A stretch of 64,000 nt of DNA from Desulfarculus sp. (lineage in GTDB: Bacteria > Desulfobacterota > Desulfarculia > Desulfarculales > Desulfarculaceae). Positions 18,293 through 27,347 of the stretch are shown in pieces. The notes beneath the pieces are model-generated. The model was not told the DNA's origin. It saw only the letters and a program-made list of their open reading frames with translations, and searched no databases. How positions within the stretch are numbered: position 1 is the first letter of the stretch; each line of letters begins with the position of its first letter. A program made the translations under genes and the position numbers. The stretch is taken from the NCBI GenBank assembly GCA_016218705.1, contig JACRDC010000053.1, forward strand, positions 79,612 to 143,611, read 5' to 3'.

Positions 18293-19825
18293 ATGACCAC
18301 TCAACTCGCACCGGCCCCCCTGGCCGCCACCGGCGCGGCGCCGCCGGCCGATCCCTTCGAGTTCCACCGTTGGTTCACCTCGGCCCGTAGCCAGGAGCAA
18401 AAGCGGCTCATCGCCCGCATCAAGCGCTTCCTGGAACTGGTCATGGCCGACCAGGAATTCCGCCTGGCCCTCAAGGAGCATCCCGAGCAAGCCGCCGAGC
18501 TGACGTCCAGGCGTGGGCTGGAGGTTGACCCCCACGCCCTGGAGCCCCTGTGGCGGCAGGGCTTCACCACCATAATCCCCAAGGCCGACTACAAGCGCTG
18601 GCCGCAACTGGGCCTGTGGTGCCAGTGGGTGCGCGACATCCTCAAGTACCGCGACCTGCTGTTCCTGGCCGGCGACCCCGGCCCGGGCCAGCCGGCCTTT
18701 GCCAAGTGGCGCGGCCGCCGCGCGGCGGCCAACGATTTTTTGCTGGGGCCGCGCAACAAGGCCATCGTCTACCCCGTGTTCGCCTATGAGCTGAGCAAGG
18801 GCTGCTCCCAGGGGTGCTGGTTTTGCGCCTTCGCGGCGCCCCGCCTGGAGGCGGTCTTTCGTTATGACCGCGCCAATGCCCGCCTCTGGAACCAGATACT
18901 GGAGACGGGCCTGGAAATGATGGGTCTGGGCGCGGCCCAGAGCGGCTTCTGCTACTGGGCCACCGAGCCCTCGGACAACCCGGACTACCTGCGCTTCCTG
19001 GAGGACTTCCGCCGGGTCAACGGCATGCTCTGCCAGACCACCACCGCCGCCGCCACCCGCGACCCTGCCTGGACCCGCCGCATGCTGGCCCTCTACGACC
19101 AGGAGATACGCGCGGTCAAACCGCGTTTTTCGGTGCTCAGCCTCAAGATGCTGGCGGAGATCCACCGCCTGTTCAGCCCCGACGAGCTGTTGCGCGTGGA
19201 GTGCATCCCCCAGAACCCGGAGTCCATCCTCTATAAGGCCAAGACCGGCCGCGCCGCCCGCGATCCCCAGGACCGCTGGCGCCAGGAGTACCGCCAGCGC
19301 AAGAACGAGCAGCGCGGCGAGTCCCTGGCCGGTGAGGCGAGCCAGCCGGAGCCCCCGCTGGAGGCCCCGGACTTCGGCGGCACCACCGCCTGCGTCTCGG
19401 GCTATCTGGTGAACATGGTGGAGCGCACGGTGATGCTGGTCAGCCCCTGCCAGGCCTCGGCGCGCTGGCCCCTGGGCTACCGGGTGCACGCCCAGGGCCG
19501 CTTCGACAATGCCGCCGATTACCGGGCCTTCATCGCCCGCAGCATCGCCGAGCACATGCCGCCGACCCTGCCTTCAGAGGAGCCGGCCCGCTTTAACGAG
19601 GACGTCGCCTATCTTGAAGGCCCCCCGGGGCCGGTCTTGCGCAGCCGTGTCAAGGCCATGGGACTGGAGGCCGCCGGCCCGGCCTACGCGCCGGCGGCCG
19701 AGATGCTGGCCCAGGGCGGGCTTAGCCCCTCCCAGATCATGGGCCGCCTGATGGACCAGGGGCAGTCTCCCCTGGAGGCGGCCGCCGTGCTGGGGCACTT
19801 CTTCGACATGGGCCTTCTGGACTGA
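18293..19825 (+). CDS. PoyD-like radical SAM peptide epimerase, copy 1
   Basis: This 510-residue radical SAM enzyme has its cluster site at C171, C175 and C178 in YELSKGCSQGCWFCAFAAP, preceded by IVYPVFA. This block matches my knowledge of the PoyD family, which converts L- to D-residues in RiPP cores. Other marks are SGFCYWATEPSDNPDYLRFL and ECIPQNPESILYK. Residues 40-90 (IKRFLELVMADQEFRLALK, then RGLEVDPHALEPLW) resemble the Nif11 leader of the precursor, suggesting a built-in leader-like domain. AGGAG precedes the ATG. It is the first enzyme of a three-gene block that is duplicated downstream. Confidence 0.85.
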   Translation: MTTQLAPAPLAATGAAPPADPFEFHRWFTSARSQEQKRLIARIKRFLELVMADQEFRLALKEHPEQAAELTSRRGLEVDPHALEPLWRQGFTTIIPKADYKRWPQLGLWCQWVRDILKYRDLLFLAGDPGPGQPAFAKWRGRRAAANDFLLGPRNKAIVYPVFAYELSKGCSQGCWFCAFAAPRLEAVFRYDRANARLWNQILETGLEMMGLGAAQSGFCYWATEPSDNPDYLRFLEDFRRVNGMLCQTTTAAATRDPAWTRRMLALYDQEIRAVKPRFSVLSLKMLAEIHRLFSPDELLRVECIPQNPESILYKAKTGRAARDPQDRWRQEYRQRKNEQRGESLAGEASQPEPPLEAPDFGGTTACVSGYLVNMVERTVMLVSPCQASARWPLGYRVHAQGRFDNAADYRAFIARSIAEHMPPTLPSEEPARFNEDVAYLEGPPGPVLRSRVKAMGLEAAGPAYAPAAEMLAQGGLSPSQIMGRLMDQGQSPLEAAAVLGHFFDMGLLD

Positions 19826-19853
19826 CCTGGTCCCGGCAAGGGAGAATCTTGGG

Positions 19854-21860
19854 ATGCTGGACTGCTGCCTGGTGAACATGCCCTTCTCCGACCTGAAGCG
19901 CCCCTCCCTGGCCCTGGGCCTGCTGCAAGGCATCCTGCTGGCCGACGGCATGACGGTGCGCTCGGTCTACGCCAACCTGCTGCACGCCGAGAGCACCGGC
20001 CTGTGGCTCTACTCCCTGGCCACCCAGGCCGCCTCGCGCACCCTGATCGGCGATTGGTGCTTCGTGGACCAGGCCTTTCCCGGGGCAGCCATTGACCACC
20101 AGGGCTACCTGGAGCATTTCTGCCGGGCCATCGAATCGCTCAAGCAGCAAAAGGTGGACAAGGGCCGGCTCCTGGAGCGGCTGTGGGTTTCCAAGCAAAG
20201 GGCCGAAGCCTTCCTGGACGAGCTGGTTAAGAGCATCCTGGAGCTGCGGCCTCGGGTGGTGGGCTGCACCTCCACCTTCCTGCAGCGGATGTCCTCCCTG
20301 GCCCTGCTGCGCAGGCTGCGCCAGGAGGCCGGCTACGAGCTGGTGACCATGATGGGCGGGGCCAACTGCGAGGCCGAGATGGGCCTGGCCACCCACCACT
20401 ATTTCCCCTGGGTGGACTACGTGGTCTCCGGCGAGGCCGACGACATCATCTCTCCCCTCATGCGCCTGGTCCTGGAGCAGGGGCGCGGCGCCCAGGCCGG
20501 CGACCTGCCGCCCGGGGTCTTCGCCCCCGTCCACCGCCAGGAGGGCTATCCCCGCCTGGCCGACGGCCGCGCCCCCCGCAACACTCTGCGCGCCCTAGGC
20601 AACGGCGTGGCACCCCACTACGACGACTACTTCACCTGCCTGGCGCAATCGCCCAGCCTCAAGGCCTCGCTCAAGCCGGCCCTGCCCTTCGAAACCTCGC
20701 GCGGCTGCTGGTGGGGCGAGAAACCGGGCTGCCGCTTCTGCGGGCTCTGCGGCCAGGCCAAGGTCTTCAGGTCCAAGCCCGTGGACCGCGCCCTGGAGCT
20801 ACTTAGCGGGCTGGTGGCCAAGCACGGCATCAAGGCCGTGGCCATGGCCGACAACATCCTGGACCCCCAGTTCTTCGACACCCTGCTGCCCCGCCTGGCC
20901 CAGGAGCCCTGGGCCAGTGACCTGCGCATCTTCTACGAGACGCGCTCGACCTTAAGCCTGGAACAGGTGCGCGCCCTGGAGCGCGCGGGGGTGCGCTACA
21001 TCCAGGCCGGCGTGGAGAGCCTGCACAGCAAGTGCCTGGAGCTGATGAACAAGGGCTGCCAGGCCTGGCAGAGCATCCAGATGCTCAAATGGTGCCGCCA
21101 GGCGGGGGTGCGCGTGGTCTGGCACATCCTCTACGACCTGCCCGGCGAGAAGGACGAGTGGTACAGCGAGATGGCCGGCTACATGCCCTTGCTGCACCAC
21201 CTGACCCCGCCCACCCTGTTCACCTTCATCAAGCTGGACCGCTTCTGCGATTACCACGACCACCCCGAGAAATACGGGCTGAACCTGGAGCCGGCCCCGG
21301 ACTACGCCTTTCTTTACCCCATCCCCGCCGAGGGCCTGGCCCAGTTGGCCTATGACTTCGACGACCCCGGGCGCTCGGGCTTCCGCCTCAACCCCTTTGC
21401 CCAGTTCCTGCGCCCCCAGGGGCAGGAGGCGGCGCGCGAGGCCTACTTCGCCTGGCGCCGGCAATGGAGCGCCAGTCAGGACCCGCCCCTGCTCCAGATG
21501 CGCGACGGACCCCAGGGCCTGGAGGTGCGCGACACCCGCGCGGTGGCCGTTTGCCCCATCCATCTACTGGGCGGACTGGAGCGGGAGATATACCTGGAGT
21601 GCCGGCAGGCCAGGCGGCTGGAGAGACTTAAGCAGCGTCTGGCCGAGCGCGGCCATGTGCCCGCCGCCGTGGAGTCGGCGATCTCGGCGCTGCTGGAGGC
21701 CAAGCTCAGCCTGCTCATTGACGGCAGGCTCATGAGCCTGGCCATCGAGGAGCCCGAGCGTCCCTATCCGCCGGTGTGGGAATTCCCGTTGGGGTCCTTG
21801 GACATGGAGCGTTTCTGGCAGGTCTGGCAGGAACGCCGCGCTGGCCAGGGCCATGATTAG
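19854..21860 (+). CDS. B12-binding radical SAM RiPP maturase (C-methyltransferase family), copy 1
   Basis: This 668-residue enzyme begins with a cobalamin-binding-type domain (LDCCLVNMPFSDLKRPSLAL, later MMGGANCEAEMGLATHH). The radical SAM site is in FETSRGCWWGEKPGCRFCGL, with C285, C293 and C296, so the spacing is CX7CX2C. PALFFETSRGCWWG-type proteins are the RiPP maturation radical SAM protein 1 family; characterised relatives (PoyB, PoyC) methylate unactivated carbons of the core. Motifs YETRSTLS and QAGVESL make it most like the third copy (25362-27347). Its ATG lies 28 bases after the epimerase gene, and its end overlaps the next gene by eight bases. Target residues are unknown. Confidence 0.85.
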   Translation: MLDCCLVNMPFSDLKRPSLALGLLQGILLADGMTVRSVYANLLHAESTGLWLYSLATQAASRTLIGDWCFVDQAFPGAAIDHQGYLEHFCRAIESLKQQKVDKGRLLERLWVSKQRAEAFLDELVKSILELRPRVVGCTSTFLQRMSSLALLRRLRQEAGYELVTMMGGANCEAEMGLATHHYFPWVDYVVSGEADDIISPLMRLVLEQGRGAQAGDLPPGVFAPVHRQEGYPRLADGRAPRNTLRALGNGVAPHYDDYFTCLAQSPSLKASLKPALPFETSRGCWWGEKPGCRFCGLCGQAKVFRSKPVDRALELLSGLVAKHGIKAVAMADNILDPQFFDTLLPRLAQEPWASDLRIFYETRSTLSLEQVRALERAGVRYIQAGVESLHSKCLELMNKGCQAWQSIQMLKWCRQAGVRVVWHILYDLPGEKDEWYSEMAGYMPLLHHLTPPTLFTFIKLDRFCDYHDHPEKYGLNLEPAPDYAFLYPIPAEGLAQLAYDFDDPGRSGFRLNPFAQFLRPQGQEAAREAYFAWRRQWSASQDPPLLQMRDGPQGLEVRDTRAVAVCPIHLLGGLEREIYLECRQARRLERLKQRLAERGHVPAAVESAISALLEAKLSLLIDGRLMSLAIEEPERPYPPVWEFPLGSLDMERFWQVWQERRAGQGHD

Positions 21861-23865
21861 CCGGGAGCCGGCGGGCTTGGATGTCTGCCTGGTGGCCATG
21901 CCCTTCAGCCGGCCCACCGGCCCCTCCCTGGCCCTGGGCCTGTTGCAGGCCGCCCTGCGCCAGGGCGGCATCAGCGCCGTGTCGCTCTACGCCAACCTGA
22001 TTTTTTTCGAGCGCGTGAGCTTCAGCGAGGACGGCTGGGTGAGCGCCTGCTCCCGCGACCAGTCCCTGGGCGAGTGGCTCTTCGCCGGGGCGGCCTTTCC
22101 CGATTTTCAGCCCGACCATGACCAGTACCTGGACCTGGTGCACGCCCGCAACTCCGTCTACCGCCTCTTAAGCCTGGATGCCTTCAAGCAGCGTTGCTGG
22201 TCCCTGCGCCAGCGGGCCGCCGCCCTGGTGGAGGACATGGCGGGCCGGGTGCTGGAGATGGCCCCCCGCGTGGTGGGCTGCTCCTCCACCTGCGTACAGC
22301 ACGTGGCCTCCTTGGCCCTCCTGCGCCGGATCAAGCAGATGAGCCCCGGCATCGTCACCATGCTTGGCGGGGCCAACTGCGAGGGCGAGATGGGCCTGGC
22401 CAGCCACCGCGCCTTCCCCTGGGTGGACTACGTGGTCTCCGGCGAGGCCGACGATCTGATCGTGGACCTGGCGCGGGGCGTGCTGGAGCACGGGAGCCAG
22501 CTTGGCCCCCAGGGCCTGGCCGAGGGCGTGCTGGCCCCCTGCCACCGCCGGCTGGGCTATCCAGGGCAGACGGGCGATCCGCCCCGCGCCACGGCCCGGG
22601 ACCTGGGCCGGCTGCCGCTGCCCGACTACGGCGACTACTTCGCCGAGCTGGAGCGCTCGCCGGTCCTCAAGCAGACGGTGCGCCCGGGGCTTTTGGTGGA
22701 GTCCTCGCGGGGATGCTGGTGGGGGCGCTGCCGCTTCTGCTCGTTGGACGGCCGCAAGTGCGGCTTCCGCAGCAAGCCGCCGGAGCGGGTGCTGGAGGAG
22801 CTGGCCGAACTGGGCCGGCGCCATGGCGTGGACCGTTTCCTGTTCACCGACAGCCTGCTCAACCGCTCCTACTTCGATAGCCTCCTGCCCGAGCTGGAGC
22901 GCCAGGGCGCGCCCTACCGGCTCTTTATCGAGATCAAGTCCAACCTGGACCGGCGGGAGCTGACATCCCTCAAGCAAGCTGGCTTCACCTTTCTGCAGCC
23001 GGGCATCGAGAGCTTCAGCACTCCCCACCTGGCGCACATGAACAAGGGCGTCCAGGCCTGGCAGAACGTGCAGGCGGTCAAGCTGTGCCGGGAGCTGGGC
23101 CTGGGCTGCGTGTACAACCTGCTGCACGCCCTGCCCGGCGAACGCGGCGAGTGGATGGAGGAGATGGCCGAGTTGGTCCCCTGGCTGACCCACCTCAGGC
23201 CCCCGGCCACGGTCTGCCAGGTGCGCTTCGACCGCCTGAGCCACTACGCCGAGCACCCCGTCCAGTGGGGCCTGGAGCTAAGTCCCTCGCGGGCCTTCCA
23301 GGCCATCTATCCCTTGCCGCCGGAGCAGGTCGCCGGCCTGGTCTATTCCTTCGTGGACCAGGAGCGCGAGGCCATCGCAGACAGCCCCTTCTTGTCCCTG
23401 GCCCTGCAAAGCGAGGCCATGCTCAAGCTCATCAGGCGGGTGCGGGCTTGGCGCGCGGCCTATTTCAGCCCCACGCCGCCCATGCTCTCTTGGCGGCACG
23501 ACGGCCAGGGCGTGCGGGTCAGCGACAGCCGTCCGGCGGCCACCCAGGCCGGCTGCCGGCTGGAGGGACTGGAGCGCGGCCTTTTTCTGGCCTGTGCCGA
23601 TGCGTGCCCGGCCGGCGAACTGCACGCCCGCTTCGTGGCCCAGGGGGTGGAGCCCCAGGCCTGCGAAGATGCCCTGACGCGCCTGAAGGGCTGGGGTTAC
23701 CTGGTGGAGCTGGACGGCCGCCTGCTGGGGCTGGCCCTGGCCGAGCCGGTGCCCCCGGAGCCTCTGTGGGACGACTTCGGCGGCGGCAGCGTAGACCTGG
23801 ACAAGTTGGCCCAGATGCAGCGGGCCAGCCGCGCCGGCGGCGCGCCGGAGCCGTGCGATGCCTGA
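21853..23865 (+). CDS. B12-binding radical SAM RiPP maturase (C-methyltransferase family), copy 2
   Basis: This 670-residue enzyme has an N-terminal B12-domain pattern (VCLVAMPFSRPTGPSLALGL, then LGGANCEGEMGLASH). Its radical SAM site is ESSRGCWWGRCRFCSLDG, with C288, C293 and C296, giving a shorter CX4CX2C spacing than copy 1. Features GEWLFAGAAFPDFQPD and IKSNLDR ally it with copy 4 (27344-29350) rather than with copy 1, and this underlies the block-duplication argument. Both ends overlap neighbouring genes by eight bases. It should act in the cytoplasm on the leader-bound core. Methylation is expected from family membership but not proven. Confidence 0.85.
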   Translation: MISREPAGLDVCLVAMPFSRPTGPSLALGLLQAALRQGGISAVSLYANLIFFERVSFSEDGWVSACSRDQSLGEWLFAGAAFPDFQPDHDQYLDLVHARNSVYRLLSLDAFKQRCWSLRQRAAALVEDMAGRVLEMAPRVVGCSSTCVQHVASLALLRRIKQMSPGIVTMLGGANCEGEMGLASHRAFPWVDYVVSGEADDLIVDLARGVLEHGSQLGPQGLAEGVLAPCHRRLGYPGQTGDPPRATARDLGRLPLPDYGDYFAELERSPVLKQTVRPGLLVESSRGCWWGRCRFCSLDGRKCGFRSKPPERVLEELAELGRRHGVDRFLFTDSLLNRSYFDSLLPELERQGAPYRLFIEIKSNLDRRELTSLKQAGFTFLQPGIESFSTPHLAHMNKGVQAWQNVQAVKLCRELGLGCVYNLLHALPGERGEWMEEMAELVPWLTHLRPPATVCQVRFDRLSHYAEHPVQWGLELSPSRAFQAIYPLPPEQVAGLVYSFVDQEREAIADSPFLSLALQSEAMLKLIRRVRAWRAAYFSPTPPMLSWRHDGQGVRVSDSRPAATQAGCRLEGLERGLFLACADACPAGELHARFVAQGVEPQACEDALTRLKGWGYLVELDGRLLGLALAEPVPPEPLWDDFGGGSVDLDKLAQMQRASRAGGAPEPCDA

Positions 23866-25357
23866 GCCACGCCAGATGCCTTGCGCGCCCGCGCCAGACG
23901 GCGGCCTGCTCCACGGGGTGGACCAGCCCCTGCTGGCGCGGGTCAAGCGCTGCGTGGAGTGGCTTACGGCCGACCGCGAGCTGCGCGCGGCCCTGCGCCA
24001 AAGGCCCGGCCAGGCGCGGGCGCTGGCAGATGCGCGGGGCCTGCCCTTGGACCTTGGTGAGTTGGAGCCCCTCTGGAGACATGGCTTCGGCAGACCTTGG
24101 CGGCCCCAGGAAGAAAGGGATTGGCCGCTGCTGGGGCTCTGGGCGCGCTGGCAACGCCGGCTGGCCGCCCACCGCCGGCAATTGCGCCGGCAGGCCGACC
24201 CCGGCCCGGCCAACCCACGCTTCAGCGCCTGGCGCCAGAGGCAGATGGCCCGCAATCGCTGGGAGCTGGGGGCCGGCGAGCGCGCCCTGACCTACCCCGT
24301 GCTGGCCTACGAGTTGAGCCGGGGCTGCTCGCGGGGTTGCTGGTTCTGCGCCTTTGACGCCCCGCCGCTCTCCGGGGTGTTCCAGCACACCTTTGCCAAC
24401 GCCCGGCTGTGGCGCCAGGTCCTGGAGACGGGCGTGGAGATGTTGGGACCGGGCGCGGCGGGCAGTGGGTTCTGCTACTGGGCCAGCGAGCCCGCCGACA
24501 ACCCCGGCTACCTGGCTTTTCTGGCCGGCTATGCCGAAATCAACGGCAGCCTGGGTCCCACCACCACCGCCGCCGCCGATCAGGACCTGGGCTGGACCCG
24601 CGCCCTGCTGGAGACCTACCGCCACACGGGGCTGCCGGGCCTGCGCTTCTCGATATTGTCCCTGGCCATGCTGCGCCGCGTCCACCAGGCCTTCGGCCCC
24701 GAGGAACTGCTGCTGGTGGAGTGCCTGCCCCAGAACCCTGAGTCCATCCTGCGCAAGTCGCTGGCCGGGCGGGCCAGGCAGGACGCCGGCGCGCGTTGGA
24801 ACGGCCAGTGCGCCCGCATAGCCGATGAGCTGGGGCACGGCCAGGACGAGCGGCCCCTTGATCTGGAGGCCTGGGCCGGCGACACCAGCGCCTGCCTGGC
24901 CGGCTTTTTGGTGAACATGGTGGAGCAGAGCGTCAAGCTGGTTAGCCCCTGCCGGGTCAGCCGGCGCTGGCCCCTGGGTTATCGGGTGCACGCCCAGGGG
25001 ACCTTCCGCGATGCTGGCCAATACCGCCGCTTCATCACCCAGGCCGTGGAACGCCACATGCCCCCGGCCCCGCCCATGGGCCAGGCGCTCAGGCTGCGCG
25101 AGGGCCTGGGCCTGAAGCAAGACGGGGATGGCCTGGCCATCTCCTTTGGACCGCGCAAGCTGCGCCTGCCTTCTTCGTCCGGCCCCGCCCTGGGCCTGGT
25201 GGCCGGGCTGGCGGCCCAGGGGCGCTGGACACCTCCCGAGATCGTGGAGCAGGCCCTGGCCGGAGGCGCCGAGTATTTCTCGGCCTGGGCCGCCCTGGAG
25301 AGCCTGAATCAGTGGGGGCTATTGTGCGACGACCCCGCCAGGCCAAGGGAGGGCTGA
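23858..25357 (+). CDS. PoyD-like radical SAM peptide epimerase, copy 2
   Basis: This 499-residue paralogue of the first epimerase has cluster cysteines C157, C161 and C164 in YELSRGCSRGCWFCAFDAP, again preceded by TYPVLA. It shares GFCYWASEPADNPGYLAFL, ECLPQNPESILRK and the RRWPLGYRVHAQGTF block near the C-terminus. Residues 28-75 (VKRCVEWLTADRELRAALR, then RGLPLDLGELEPLW) again look leader-like. Two epimerase paralogues in one cluster suggest divided labour along the core, or one with a different reaction. Its ATG overlaps the upstream stop by eight bases, and the next gene follows after four bases. Confidence 0.84.
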   Translation: MPEPRQMPCAPAPDGGLLHGVDQPLLARVKRCVEWLTADRELRAALRQRPGQARALADARGLPLDLGELEPLWRHGFGRPWRPQEERDWPLLGLWARWQRRLAAHRRQLRRQADPGPANPRFSAWRQRQMARNRWELGAGERALTYPVLAYELSRGCSRGCWFCAFDAPPLSGVFQHTFANARLWRQVLETGVEMLGPGAAGSGFCYWASEPADNPGYLAFLAGYAEINGSLGPTTTAAADQDLGWTRALLETYRHTGLPGLRFSILSLAMLRRVHQAFGPEELLLVECLPQNPESILRKSLAGRARQDAGARWNGQCARIADELGHGQDERPLDLEAWAGDTSACLAGFLVNMVEQSVKLVSPCRVSRRWPLGYRVHAQGTFRDAGQYRRFITQAVERHMPPAPPMGQALRLREGLGLKQDGDGLAISFGPRKLRLPSSSGPALGLVAGLAAQGRWTPPEIVEQALAGGAEYFSAWAALESLNQWGLLCDDPARPREG

Positions 25358-25361
25358 GGCC

Positions 25362-27347
25362 ATGGGCCTGGACTGCTGCCTGGTGCTGATGCCCTACGCC
25401 GACCTGCGCGCGCCCTCCCTGGGCCTGGGGTTGTTGCAGGCCGCCCTGCGCCAGGAGGGCCTGACCGCGCGCACCGTTTATGCCAACCTGGACTTCGCCG
25501 AGGCCACCGGCCTGGCCCTGCCCGAGCGGGTGATGAAGGCCGGCCGTTGGCTTTTGGGTGAATGGAGCTTCGCCCGCGCCGCCTTTCCCGAGCACGCCCG
25601 GCGCGACCAGGAGTACCTGGATTTTTTATACCAGCGCTGGGTCCTGCGCTATCCCCCCCGCGCCCGGCGCATCCAGCGGGCATATTTCCATGACCGCGCC
25701 CTGGACCTGCGCCAGCAGGCCGAGGCCTTCCTGGAGGACCTGGTCCAGAGGCTGGCGGACTTAGAGCCGCGCGTGGTGGGCTGCTCCAGCACCTTCCAGC
25801 AGCACGTGGCCTCCCTGGCCCTGCTGCGCCGCCTGCGGGACAAGGCCCCCCAGGTCATCTCGCTGCTGGGCGGGGCCAACTGCGAGGGGACCATGGGCCT
25901 GGCCACCCACCGGGCCTTCCCCTGGGTGGACTACCTGGTCTCCGGCGAGGCCGACGGCATCATGGCTCCGCTGGTGCGGGGGCTCCTGGCCCAGGGCCGG
26001 GGCCTGCGCCCCACGGACCTTCCGGTTGGGGTGCTGGCGCCGGCCCACCGTCAGGAGGGTTATCCCGCCGCCGGCCCTGACAAGGCCTTCCCGCGCGCCG
26101 TGCTGGCCGGCTTGGATCAAGCCCCGCCCCCCGACTACGGCGATTTTTTCGCCAGGCTGGAGCAGAGCCCGGCGCTCAAGGCGGCCCTGGATGTCTCGCT
26201 GCCTTTCGAGACCTCGCGGGGCTGCTGGTGGGCCCAACAGCCCGGCGGCGGCTGCACCTTCTGCGGCCTCAACGGCATGGAGGCCGGCCAGCGGCGCAAG
26301 TCCCCCTCGCTGGCCCTGGCCCAGATGCAAGGGCTCTTGGACAGCTACCCCGCGCGCAAGGTGCGCATGAGCGACAACATGCTGCCGCCCGACTACTACA
26401 AAACCTTTCTGCCCCGCCTGGCCCAGGCCCCCTGGCGAGGCCAGGCCACCTTTTTTTACGAGACGCGTTCGGCCTTGAGCCGCCAGCAGGTGGCCGCCCT
26501 GCGCCAGGCCGGGGTGATCTGGATCCAGCCCGGCGTGGAGAGCCTGGACAGCCGCTGCCTGGCCCTCATCAACAAGGGCTGCCAGGCCTGGCAGCACGTG
26601 CAGACCCTCAAGTGGTGCCTGCACCAGGGGGTGCGCGCCACCTGGCATCTGCTCTTCGGCTTTCCCGGCGAGCAGGACGCCTGGTACCATGACATGGCCG
26701 GGCTGCTGCCGCTGCTGCACCACCTGCAATCGCCAACCATGCTGATGCCCTTCAACTACGACCGCTTCAGCCTCTACCAAAGCCAGCCGGCGCGCTACGG
26801 CCTGGAGCTTGCGCCCATTGCCGACTATGCCCATGTCTACCCCCTGCCGCCGGCCCAGTTGGCCGAGTTGGCCTATCTCTGGCAAGACCCCGCCCAGGAG
26901 GCCTACGCCTTGAACCCCCTGGCGCCCTATCTGGGCCACGGCGGTGGCCTGGAGGCCCTGGAGAGGGCCTTCCTAGCCTGGCGCCGCGCCTTTCTCTTGG
27001 ACAACCCCCGCGCGGAGCTTGGCATGCGTGACACGCCCCAGGGCCTGGAGATAACCGACACCCGGGAGGGGCGCCGCCACTGGCGCCTGACCGGGCTGGA
27101 ACGCCAGGTGTACCTGGCCTGCGACGAGGCCCCTCCACGCCAGGCCTTGCTGGAGGGCATGGCCGGGGCCGGCCATGCAACCCAGGCCGTGCTGGCCGTC
27201 CTGGACGGCCTGCTGGCGTCAAGGCTCTTGGTGGAATTGGACGGACGGGTGCTGGCCCTGGCCGTGGCCGAGCCCCTGCATCCCTATCCCGAGTTGACCG
27301 ACCACCCGGCGGGCATGCTTCGTTTCAGCGGCGAGGACGGCGCATGA
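25362..27347 (+). CDS. B12-binding radical SAM RiPP maturase (C-methyltransferase family), copy 3
   Basis: This 661-residue enzyme shares the overall layout of the other copies: a B12-type N-terminus (LDCCLVLMPYADLRAPSLGL), LLGGANCEGTMGLATHR, and a radical SAM site in FETSRGCWWAQQPGGGCTFC, with C288, C298 and C301. The CX9CX2C spacing is the longest of the four. LDCCLV.MP, YETRSALS and QPGVESL pair it with copy 1. It overlaps copy 4 by ATGA. The expanded cluster loop could affect substrate access. Whether it methylates or does other radical chemistry on the core is open. Confidence 0.84.
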   Translation: MGLDCCLVLMPYADLRAPSLGLGLLQAALRQEGLTARTVYANLDFAEATGLALPERVMKAGRWLLGEWSFARAAFPEHARRDQEYLDFLYQRWVLRYPPRARRIQRAYFHDRALDLRQQAEAFLEDLVQRLADLEPRVVGCSSTFQQHVASLALLRRLRDKAPQVISLLGGANCEGTMGLATHRAFPWVDYLVSGEADGIMAPLVRGLLAQGRGLRPTDLPVGVLAPAHRQEGYPAAGPDKAFPRAVLAGLDQAPPPDYGDFFARLEQSPALKAALDVSLPFETSRGCWWAQQPGGGCTFCGLNGMEAGQRRKSPSLALAQMQGLLDSYPARKVRMSDNMLPPDYYKTFLPRLAQAPWRGQATFFYETRSALSRQQVAALRQAGVIWIQPGVESLDSRCLALINKGCQAWQHVQTLKWCLHQGVRATWHLLFGFPGEQDAWYHDMAGLLPLLHHLQSPTMLMPFNYDRFSLYQSQPARYGLELAPIADYAHVYPLPPAQLAELAYLWQDPAQEAYALNPLAPYLGHGGGLEALERAFLAWRRAFLLDNPRAELGMRDTPQGLEITDTREGRRHWRLTGLERQVYLACDEAPPRQALLEGMAGAGHATQAVLAVLDGLLASRLLVELDGRVLALAVAEPLHPYPELTDHPAGMLRFSGEDGA

